A stretch of 64,000 nucleotides of DNA, taken from NCBI GenBank assembly GCA_903813345.2, contig CAIIXF020000009.1:34105259-34169258 (forward strand), in the 5' to 3' direction. The stretch comes from Owenia fusiformis (taxonomy: Eukaryota; Annelida; Polychaeta; Sabellida; Oweniidae). The notes below the pieces were generated by a model that had not been told where the DNA came from, did no database searches, and worked only from the letters and a program-made list of their open reading frames with translations. How positions within the stretch are numbered: the stretch's first letter is position 1; each line of letters starts with the position of its first letter. A program made the translations under genes and the position numbers. Shown here piece after piece: positions 58,501 to 64,000 of the stretch.

Positions 58501-61320
58501 AGCACCGAAGACGGAATCCACCATTGTTATACCTCAGTTTTATTCACAACCAATCACTGCACAGATTGGTCATGCCATTGACGAGAGGTTGGTGAATTAG
58601 CCTTTAGTTTAGAATTCTAGATTCCAAATTTCTCAAGACTTTTCCTTTGCAAATGTAAAATGTGCTACAAACCCATTAACTTTGATTTGTTTGAGAAAAG
58701 GTAACCTAAACAGTGATCTCCCAATGATATATTCTCAGGTGGGTGCAAAATATTCATTTTCACAATTCAGACAAAAATTGGGTCAAAATATGCCAATTCT
58801 TCATGATTCTTCTAATTTTCAAGAAGGGGCAAATGAATTTTCAGGTGGGTGCAAGCCTATTTTCAAAATTTCAGGTGGGTGCTGCATCCATTTCCTTCAA
58901 TGCTGGGGATTGAGAGATCAATGTTTTTGAGAACTTTCCCAAGATTTGTTAAGTTCTATATTTACCTCAACATCTCCAGAAAGATCTTCATCGTCTCCCC
59001 CAACCTCATCAATCAACATGTTTTCATCATCAAGGTCAGGAAAGCCTTCATCTTCAACATCATCTATCGTATCATCTTTAACATCTTCCTGAAATCACAG
59101 AATCAATATTTTTTTAAATAGATTGAGTCAACACTACGAAACTATGTGCCAATTCATACATCATGTATTCAAATGATGGCCATATAAGCAATGGCACTGA
59201 CTGATCACCGAAAATGGAATCAACCATTTACATACCTCAGTTTTGTTCACAACCAATTATTACTCAAATCGGTCATGCCATCATGCATTTATAAGAGATT
59301 TGCAATTGGTTAATACCTAAAGGTTTTTAGGATATCATGTAATTTCACCATTTAATTCATGGACTTTTGAATTTTCACTTTGTATTGAATTCTGTGGAAA
59401 ATAAGAATTGGGTTTATATTTAATAATATACAATCTGTACATACCCTTTCTTTATCTGTGATATCTTCTTTCACATTTTCTTCTTTTGATTCTTTATCAT
59501 CATCTGCTGTTTCTTTCTGTTGTTCATCACCTTCTTTCTTGGCTGGTGTTTTACCAGGTGTTTTCACTGCAGGACTGTCAAAGGTATATTCTTCTGGGTT
59601 GTGACCCTCAGATTCAAGTGCCTTGAAATAATCGAGGGTGCAAAAAATTAGAATGCAACATGTTGGCTTGGTTTATGATTCAACAAAAAACATCAACAGT
59701 GTTCGCGCTAACCATTTAAATTTCTGAGTCCCAGGGACACAACCCATTTGAATAATGTGAGTCCCGTCTAATTTTTTTGCATCCCTCATATTTCTTCACT
59801 AAGTTCAAGAAAAATATTGTGAACGTGAAAATAAAGTGGGAGATAATAGAGTGCTTACACTAAAACGGGATAAAAATGACATATATTGTAATTCGATGCA
59901 TCCTCCCGATAAATATCTATCATTGGGTCCTCTTCACACAATTCTGAAGTAATGTTATACCAAAATAGTCCAAAATGAATGAAGGAAATGCTCAAATTAA
60001 GAGTTTTGTTTTTACATTTTACCAACTCGCGATCTTCAAGGTCATGCCAAGCCAAAGGTTGTGAACTTTTGCTTCTTTTTATTAACATTTCTCCTTATTC
60101 TGACGACTCATTAGATGAAAATCATCATTAAACAGTTATCTTGATGTATAACATTAGATAGATATATAATGGTCTCTAGTAGAAATAATAAAGATAATCG
60201 TGAAAACAAGTCCAGCTTCTGCAATATTGTATATTTTGATCTTGCATTTCGATTTCGGCATTTTCCGGAAGACATTGGAACCAATCAAAATCCATGTTTC
60301 AGACTGGAAACCCTGTAAATCTTCGCCGTAGACGACCCGCGTAATAAACAATCTTCATGTGGGTAACTATGTTTGATACATGGCTATTTTCGTAATAGTG
60401 TTGCATTCTTCTTGTTCATTTCAATACCAAATTATCACATATTGGGTATGTTTAAAGCCTACTTTGGAGCTAGTCGGCAGAAATTTTTGGCGTATGGATA
60501 TATTCAAATCGACATGCAAACTGTCTGGCCTAAATTTCAGGAATTTAACGATAAGACTCCACTATTTCCGGAAATTATAAAATGGCCGGGTGAAACCAGG
60601 AAGTGAGTATATTGTCGATGTATATTTTGCCAAATAAGTCATCGATGCAACACGATAAACTTTTGATTTAAACATCATAATTGAGTTTGTGTCCCAGGAT
60701 ACGCATGGGGCTCATTTTTCTGCATCCTCTCCCAGAAATCAGCGTAAAATATGCGGCTAGCGCGACCTCTGATCAATATATGATAAAAGTTCTACCCTGC
60801 ATTAAAACAATATGCACTGCATCTATCTAGTGATAAGGGCTCTTGGATGATTTAAAAAAAAGACAAACAGCGATAACATACATATACCCATCAGCACAAG
60901 ACTGCAACAAATGGCATTGAAACTAGGACACCAAGGTTGACCAAAATAAACCAATTGCAAAAACAGAGAGGCTGTAGTATATCGATATGTATGATTATGT
61001 GTGCATTTATAAGATAATGTTTAGGTTTTCATTACATATTATATATAAACTACGTCCAGAACAACATGACAGGATAACTCAGATCTAATGATGACATCAT
61101 CACAATGGAGGAAGCATTTCTAAAGAAAATAATTTCTGAAAATTTACATATTTCTTTTGGAAGATTCAAAAGCACTGCAAACACAAACCTCTTTTAAACG
61201 TTCAATCAGGATAGCTTTGACACCAGTCTTTTCTAATTTTCTCTTCTCGAGCTCGGCCCTAAGGTCTATCACTCTCAATGTCGCTAATTTCTTGGAAGAA
61301 TTCTCTGGAGTGGAAGCCAT
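43183..61320 (-). CDS. SAFB: scaffold attachment factor B-like protein (SAP + RRM), 24 exons
   Basis: Exons (minus): 61189-61320, 59445-59621, 58966-59088, 57497-57589, 56000-56068, 54450-54492, 52525-53038, 51903-51937, 51425-51522, 51124-51273, 50755-50848, 50298-50453, 49786-49935, 49199-49476, 48249-48302, 47286-47449, 46968-47117, 46589-46714, 46055-46216, 45714-45770, 44877-45058, 44348-44527, 43708-43800, 43183-43514. The sum is 3612 nt, 1203 residues, with all phases agreeing. Domain order: SAP (DNA-binding), acidic region, RRM at about 404-479, Lys/Glu- and Arg/Asp-rich part, Arg/Glu coiled coil at about 705-830, low-complexity Arg/Ser/Gln tail ending RRY, as in vertebrate SAFB/SLTM. 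SAFB proteins bind nuclear-matrix DNA and RNA and influence splicing and transcription. Start chosen at the second ATG (A at -3, G at +4); an ATG six codons upstream is possible. Confidence 0.93.
44348..44527 (-). CDS. SAFB: SAFB-like exon 22: extra basic helical segment
   Basis: Encodes [40 protein letters not shown] and [18 protein letters not shown]. It is phase-compatible on both sides (180 nt, symmetric, hence skippable). I do not recall such a helix in the Arg/Gly-rich tail of vertebrate SAFB, so it may be lineage-specific. Confidence 0.75.
46317..46346. repeat. AT microsatellite in a SAFB-like intron
   Basis: Short (TA)n run followed by atatatgattgtat-type repeats to about 46460, between exons 18 and 19. 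Confidence 0.6.
46968..48302 (-). CDS. SAFB: SAFB-like exons 15-17: Arg/Glu-rich coiled coil
   Basis: Exons 48249-48302, 47286-47449 and 46968-47117 encode [27 protein letters not shown]-like [20 protein letters not shown], and [20 protein letters not shown]. This corresponds to the long ER-rich helix that follows the RRM in SAFB/SLTM. Two of the introns here (47450-48248, 48303-49198) hold snoRNA-like units. Confidence 0.88.
47534..47598 (-). ncRNA. degenerate box C/D snoRNA-like unit (SAFB intron 15)
   Basis: On the minus strand: box C ATGATGA (47587-47593), D' CTGA (47567-47570) and D CTGA (47540-47543), with the same spacing as the better copies and the shared GGATTATA block. The guide next to D' is changed (CTGCATCTCAT) and there is no clear terminal stem, so it may be decayed or have a new target. 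It lies about 90 nt upstream of the 3' splice site. Confidence 0.45.
48462..48540 (-). ncRNA. box C/D snoRNA-like unit (SAFB intron 14)
   Basis: Minus strand: AATGCT...AGCATT terminal stem, box C-like TTGATGA (48521-48527), guide TTCTGTGTTTCAT, a D' changed to CTAA, and D CTGA (48475-48478). One guide base differs (C to T), which would still allow a G-U pair. Less canonical than the copies at 49605, 50586, 51641 and 54798. Confidence 0.5.
48931..49093. repeat. 30-bp tandem repeat in a SAFB-like intron
   Basis: Five units of attataaagaaataacgtct plus ttataacaag, the third carrying a short insertion. Each unit is itself nearly palindromic (ttataaagaaataa / ttataa). There are no spacers, so it is not a CRISPR. 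Confidence 0.85.
49605..49681 (-). ncRNA. box C/D snoRNA-like unit (SAFB intron 13)
   Basis: Minus strand order: stem TGCTTGA, box C ATGATGA (49667-49673), guide ATCCGTGTTTCAT directly before D' CTGA (49640-49643), then CATAGGATTA, box D CTGA (49613-49616) and closing stem TCAAGCA. Boxes lie one base from the stem, as a k-turn requires. Length is 77 nt, about 130 nt from the downstream exon. The host is transcribed in the same direction, so the RNA could be released by intron debranching and trimming. Confidence 0.78.
50586..50660 (-). ncRNA. box C/D snoRNA-like unit (SAFB intron 11)
   Basis: Minus strand: stem GCTTGA/TCAAGC, box C ATGATGA (50647-50653), the same ATCCGTGTTTCAT guide before D' CTGA (50620-50623), box D CTGA (50593-50596). 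The copy is almost identical to the one at 49605 between the stems, while flanking intron sequence is unrelated. Confidence 0.78.
51000..51060 (-). ncRNA. decayed snoRNA-like unit (SAFB intron 10)
   Basis: Minus strand: box C GTGATGA (51040-51046) and the shared CATAGGATTACAACAA block are present, but the guide is deleted, D' is lost and D reads CTGG. Best seen as a pseudogene of the same family. It lies about 150 nt upstream of exon 11. Confidence 0.4.
51124..51522 (-). CDS. SAFB: SAFB-like exons 9-10: RNA recognition motif
   Basis: Exon 9 (51425-51522) gives [20 protein letters not shown] (RNP2 LWVSGL, residues 405-410). Exon 10 (51124-51273) gives [20 protein letters not shown] (RNP1 RCYGFVTM, residues 444-451) and ends [16 protein letters not shown]. 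The vertebrate SAFB RRM is almost identical here, which fixes the family. The intron between them is only 151 bp. Confidence 0.93.
51641..51724 (-). ncRNA. box C/D snoRNA-like unit (SAFB intron 8)
   Basis: Minus strand: 8-bp stem TTATGCTC/GAGCATAA, box C ATGATGA (51706-51712), guide ATCCGTGTTTCAT before D' CTGA (51679-51682), box D CTGA (51652-51655). The stem sequence differs from that at 49605 but pairing is kept. It lies about 120 nt from exon 9. Confidence 0.75.
52525..53038 (-). CDS. SAFB: SAFB-like exon 7: long acidic/Ser-Thr region
   Basis: At 514 nt this is the largest exon, coding about 171 residues rich in Asp, Glu, Ser, Thr and Lys ([20 protein letters not shown]). It is probably disordered and phosphorylated. 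Its donor is gttggt, unusual among the donors of this gene; a slightly different 3' border cannot be excluded, but the phase into the 35-nt exon 8 fits. Confidence 0.8.
54798..54876 (-). ncRNA. box C/D snoRNA-like unit (SAFB intron 5)
   Basis: Minus strand: stem ATGCTCA/TGAGCAT, box C GTGATGA (54861-54867), guide ATCCGTGTTTCAT before D' CTGA (54834-54837), box D CTGA (54807-54810). The interior is almost the same as the 50586 copy. It is farther from the 3' splice site (about 305 nt) than the other copies. Confidence 0.77.
54985..55896. mobile_element. GGCGGCCATTTTG-family element with TIR-like ends
   Basis: Starts around aacggcaacgccaaagcgta plus gcgaatcccatcgaaca and ends cgttcgatgggataac, so the outer GTTCGATGGGAT boxes are inverted. 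Inside are three to four units of about 130 bp (accaaatatgaacaaaatcg, ctccactacttttcgagtta, aaaatggcggccatttttca) and a cggacggacggacgtacgta run. No ORF. It lies in SAFB-like intron 5. Confidence 0.75.
56480..56630. repeat. dispersed repeat fragment (CAGGTGGGTGC family)
   Basis: Contains ggtcaaaatatgcctgtttt, caagtgggtgcaaatg and caggtgagtgccgcatccac, matching part of 58706-58925 and, inverted, 32905-33100. Confidence 0.65.
57065..57345. repeat. direct repeat of about 130 bp in a SAFB-like intron
   Basis: 57065-57190 and 57213-57345 share ctgataagagatggg, tcacatgtggaaaggttcac and cagtcaagaagcagaa in order, offset by about 148 bp. They include parts of the GTCACCACCTG family. Confidence 0.7.
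58455..58925. repeat. dispersed repeat (inverted copy of 32905-33365)
   Basis: Near-complete inverted match to the repeat in HAPSTR1 intron 1, immediately upstream (in genomic terms) of SAFB-like exon 3. A shorter relative is at about 59205-59310 (cctcagttttgttcacaacc). Confidence 0.75.
59697..60771. mobile_element. TIR transposon in SAFB-like intron 1 (CGCGCTA ends, ATCAA duplication)
   Basis: Ends cagtgttcgcgctaacc and the inverse of cagaggtcgcgctagcc are flanked by ATCAA on both sides (59692-59696, 60772-60776). Subterminal gtcccagggacac and gtgtcccagg are also inverted. Inside are three ORFs of 65-78 codons (minus 59855-60088, minus 60154-60351, plus 60373-60606) that I do not recognise; they might be parts of a broken transposase or a spliced internal gene. 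Confidence 0.7.
61189..61320 (-). CDS. SAFB: SAFB-like exon 1: SAP domain
   Basis: Encodes residues 1-44, including [20 protein letters not shown] and [10 protein letters not shown]. This is the SAP helix-turn-helix motif almost as in vertebrate SAFB ([13 protein letters not shown]). The next exon continues [12 protein letters not shown], which also matches the family. The donor is gtttgt, weaker than its neighbours. Confidence 0.9.
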
Positions 61321-61380
61321 GCTTTTTTGCGGGAACATTACCCGGATGTAGGTCAGAGTCTCGTTCTCAAAGAAGACAAA
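61321..61380. promoter_or_regulatory. compact bidirectional promoter/5' UTR region
   Basis: Only 60 bp lie between the SAFB-like start codon (minus) and an ATG on the plus strand at 61381. The stretch is less AT-rich than the surroundings (gcgggaacattacccggatg). Start sites must overlap or lie inside the opposite gene if both are real. Confidence 0.45.
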
Positions 61381-61412
61381 ATGGCGCTGAACTCAAAATT
61401 TGATTTTGAAAA
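61381..61412 (+). CDS. possible first coding exon of a divergent gene
   Basis: acaaaATGGCGCTG has a good start context and encodes MALNSKFDFE, then AA|gtaagt, a strong donor; without splicing the frame stops at once (AAGTAA). No downstream exon joining in the required phase was found in the window, so the partner gene remains unknown and may continue beyond 64000. Confidence 0.35.
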
Positions 61413-62279
61413 GTAAGTCAATATTTCCAGATTTGAGTGAGTAAAACATAATGAAACAATACAAATTAGTTCCCATCAATAAGAGAGAATAAATATTTAC
61501 AACTTACAAAATATATTGACGCTAGATCAATAATAACAATTCAGAAAAATAAACCCGATAGGGTTTATTTCTGTCACTGTCACTCTTCTAGCCTACTTCC
61601 GGGTTATGTTAACCCATCTGGTAATGTCACTATGGCAATGATATCCATGTAAATAACATACCGTGTATTTATTTGCTGTAAATACTCTTTTTCTCCATCT
61701 CATTATTCCTTTTTAGGTCATACTCTGTTCATATAGTATCATATGTGTAGCCATTGGCTATGTAGCGTTGCGCTTGCCTGTTGTGTCAGCGGCGCAATCC
61801 ATCCATACGAGAAAGTCTCCTTCGGGGTCTTGGGAAATCCTTCGGTATGGTATATCAAAAGTGTGATGCCCTCTTGTTGAAGTGATTCCAGTTTTTATGA
61901 AGCCCACTCCGCGAAGCGGGCGGTACCCTTCGTTCTATGGACCGGGCTAGGACCATTCACGTGACCTAAGTTCCGCCTTTATTAGCTTATATAACAATTC
62001 ATCAAGGCAACTGCCAAGTCGTCAAATGATGTGATTGTGATTCGAGATATGACATATCACATAAACTATGATGTCAGTCACATATTTACTCCATCGAGCA
62101 ACTATAAACAAACAAATAATTGTAATGTGACACATCTCTGTTGATTGTATATTAACATGTGACGTCATTAACATGTCACCTAACCAACAACAAAACAAGC
62201 ATTTACTTTGTTCATTGCTGTTCTCCCTGATCTTTACATAAGAAGTGGATCAGTTTTCTCTATTAGCATATGGCCCTGC
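61413..62279. other. no gene recognised; short palindromic motif
   Basis: The region has moderate GC around 61740-61980 with a ccgcgaagcgggcggtaccc motif, reminiscent of the cores of the palindromic elements. No exon is supported on either strand. Confidence 0.45.
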
Positions 62280-62640
62280 ATATGGCCTTCATATTTTTCC
62301 AGTGAAATTCACTGGATAATCTTGTTATGTGTTGAGAGCTTTGGTGACAACCTGGTTAAAGGTTCCCTAGAATGACCTTTGGTAACGAATCCGGCTGCTT
62401 TCCTTTGTACATGCTTTAGGCTAGCATGTTGATATCCTGGTGATAATGATGCCATGCTGCGCTAGCATATTGTAGGTTTGGCTTAACTAGTGACTTGTAT
62501 GCCTGGGCTTTAATGTTTTCATTGCAATGGTACAGTAGACATACGTTGCCTTGTTTAATGTTAGATTTTGAGACAATCCTTTGTATATTATCTAATGTGC
62601 ATAGTCCAGTTGAAGTTGTTGTTGTGATTACTGATTTCAA
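62280..62640 (-). pseudogene. LINE reverse transcriptase fragment (CR1/Jockey-like), frameshifted
   Basis: The minus strand reads AQAYKSLVKPNLQYASAAWH (62416-62640), then in another frame SLKHVQRKAAGFVTKGHSRE. This is the end of a LINE reverse transcriptase domain (Tyr-x-x-Leu-Val-x-Pro-x-Leu-x-Tyr-Ala-Ser-x-x-Trp, then Val-Gln-Arg-x-Ala-Ala). The 1-nt frameshift near 62420 and missing ends mark it as dead. Confidence 0.82.
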
Positions 62641-63469
62641 TTCCTAGATATTATGGACCCCCGATTTCACTTGTGTCCTTGCTTGTACTAGATTCCCTGT
62701 CCAGTACTACCTGTTGGGACCTTTCAACAAGCTAGGATCTGAACCAGCTCAAGTTATTTCCACTTATTCCATAGTGATCTAGCTTTAGAAAGAAGAGTGT
62801 GGGTGCTATGCTTCAAAAAACACGAGGGGAAAGAGTACCCATGTATATACAACCTACCGCCGAGCAAGACACGCACATACCGCCGAGCAAATGTTTGATA
62901 ATGTCATCTCGTAGGAAAATGGACAATAAAGGTAATATAATGTCACTAACAATTCCTTTGGATGGTTAGAGTTGTTACTAAGATGTTCTAGCAGGCGCAA
63001 TTGGCCTAGAATTATAGTTGAAATATATTTTTATGTCCAAATTAAGAGATAAGGTAAACGTATAATGGTTTTCGATTTGTTTTTCTCATTCATACTCGCT
63101 TTAATTGATAATGAGCCATACATAAGACATACTTGGGTCGGTAAATGGATGTGCATATGCATAATATATTAAGTGTCAAAATATTAGGTCAAAATAGCAC
63201 TTTTGAACAGCAAAATCTTCACTTAAACTTTGTCTTAAAAGATCCGAGGTTATCGGACATCGGACCATGTGATCGACGAGTAATATTATAAAGATCCGAA
63301 AATATCTTGAGTAAAGGATCTCAGAATCCGAACATTACTTGAGTAAAATCTGTTGAGATCCGATTATATCGTCGAGTTTATGACGTGCTGATGAAAAAAT
63401 AATAAACATACAATCTGCATCATTCATGTGAATCATTTTGTTGTGAACAATAAATGAAACTGAAAAAAT

Positions 63470-63763
63470 ATGGCTATCACCAGTTACCACTGCACATCGA
63501 AACATTGTATTTCAGGTCCTCGGTACACATGCTTCCACTGTAGTTATAAATCACACGAGATGGATGACTTTGTGGTCCACTTCAGTCAGCACCATCCATT
63601 ACTGAGTATTAAAGTTAATGTGCCTGAGTTAAATGGCAAAAAATGGATTTACACTGTTTTTGACTATGGTATTGTATTATCAAAGAAAGATCACGGTAAT
63701 TTTCGTTTCGAGGATATGAAACTTGTGAAGCTTGGGATTCTTCAAGTTGTGTTCCTTGAGTAG
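63470..63763 (+). CDS. small ORF with one C2H2-like zinc finger
   Basis: 97 residues in one exon, starting MAITSYHC. The motif CFHCSYKSHEMDDFVVHFSQHH has Cys-x2-Cys...His-x4-His spacing of a C2H2 finger, preceded by a further Cys pair (HCTSKHC). The rest (KWIYTVFDYGIVLSKKDHG) is not recognised. A cag at 63513-63516 could be an acceptor instead (ttgtatttcag), so this may be the last exon of a larger gene. It could also be part of a mobile element. Confidence 0.45.
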   Translation: MAITSYHCTSKHCISGPRYTCFHCSYKSHEMDDFVVHFSQHHPLLSIKVNVPELNGKKWIYTVFDYGIVLSKKDHGNFRFEDMKLVKLGILQVVFLE

Positions 63764-63937
63764 AATGGCGCTTGCAATGCAGAATTACCATAGACACATA
63801 GGAAATTATGGTGGTTCAAGTGTAAGCATGAATTCAATGTTTTAAAGAACTTTGCTGGAAACAGACGTTGACGTATAGTGCTGTGGGAATTATATCATAT
63901 TATATTATATCCCGGTGCCAGGAGTATATGATAAATA

Positions 63938-64000
63938 AATAAGGGTTATGTTCTGGGAGGTTTTGGATATGGGGTTTATCCAGAGGGAGATATGCATATC
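63938..64000. mobile_element. left end of a palindromic element, cut by the window edge
   Basis: 63941-64000 repeats 41472-41531 with one mismatch (ttctggg versus tactggg). The rest of the element lies outside the window. Confidence 0.8.

Noticed and set aside
61381-63516. Joining the exon at 61381-61412 to the zinc-finger frame at 63516
   Set aside because: The donor leaves phase 2, while the candidate acceptor needs phase 1; the join breaks the frame.
1-64000. tRNA or rRNA genes
   Set aside because: I saw no A/B box pairs with a clover-leaf fold and no rRNA-like stretch; a tRNAscan run would be decisive.

Overview
This is a eukaryotic window, AT-rich and intron-dense, with metazoan GT-AG introns, many short inverted-repeat (TIR) DNA transposons, foldback elements, minisatellites and decayed LINEs. 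The protein families and repeat style (frequent acatgta motifs, long homopolymer C, GGCGGATCCAGG hAT-like ends) suggest a marine invertebrate, most likely a lophotrochozoan such as a mollusc. The species cannot be fixed from sequence alone.

Layout. 94-633 is a 44-bp minisatellite. 2775-6170 (+) is a two-exon gene for a secreted, very basic Cys-rich protein with anaphylatoxin/fibulin-like cysteine spacing. 9252-14202 (-) is an N-acetylneuraminate lyase (NPL)-like gene, nine exons rebuilt, with the 5' end missing. 14365-21140 is a repeat block: nested hAT-like elements, a 41-base C run, GGCCACC tandem repeats, a 43-bp minisatellite, a LINE with a 14-bp target duplication, and a long foldback element. 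22498-27445 (+) is INTS15 (C7orf26-type Integrator subunit) in four exons; its second intron holds two TIR transposons, one with a foldback element nested in its arm. 31083-36617 (+) is HAPSTR1 (C16orf72 family) in four exons. 37700-43180 is palindromic elements and GGCGGCCATTTT repeats. 43183-61320 (-) is a SAFB-like gene (SAP domain, RRM, Arg/Glu coiled coil) in 24 exons encoding about 1203 residues; every exon-exon phase agrees. 61381 (+) is a possible divergent gene start only 60 bp away. 62280-62640 (-) is a dead LINE fragment. 63470-63763 (+) is a small ORF with one C2H2-like finger.

The most notable hidden structure is a family of box C/D snoRNA-like units, one per intron, in at least five and perhaps seven introns of the SAFB-like gene on the gene's own strand. 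They have box C, D' and D, terminal stems that change sequence while keeping pairing, and a constant guide next to box D' complementary to a conserved stretch that I recall from 28S rRNA. SAFB-like RNA-binding protein and rRNA-modification guides would be made from one transcript.

INTS15, HAPSTR1 and SAFB are all known nuclear proteins (snRNA processing/transcription, stress response, chromatin/RNA organisation); nothing in the sequence shows that they are co-regulated.
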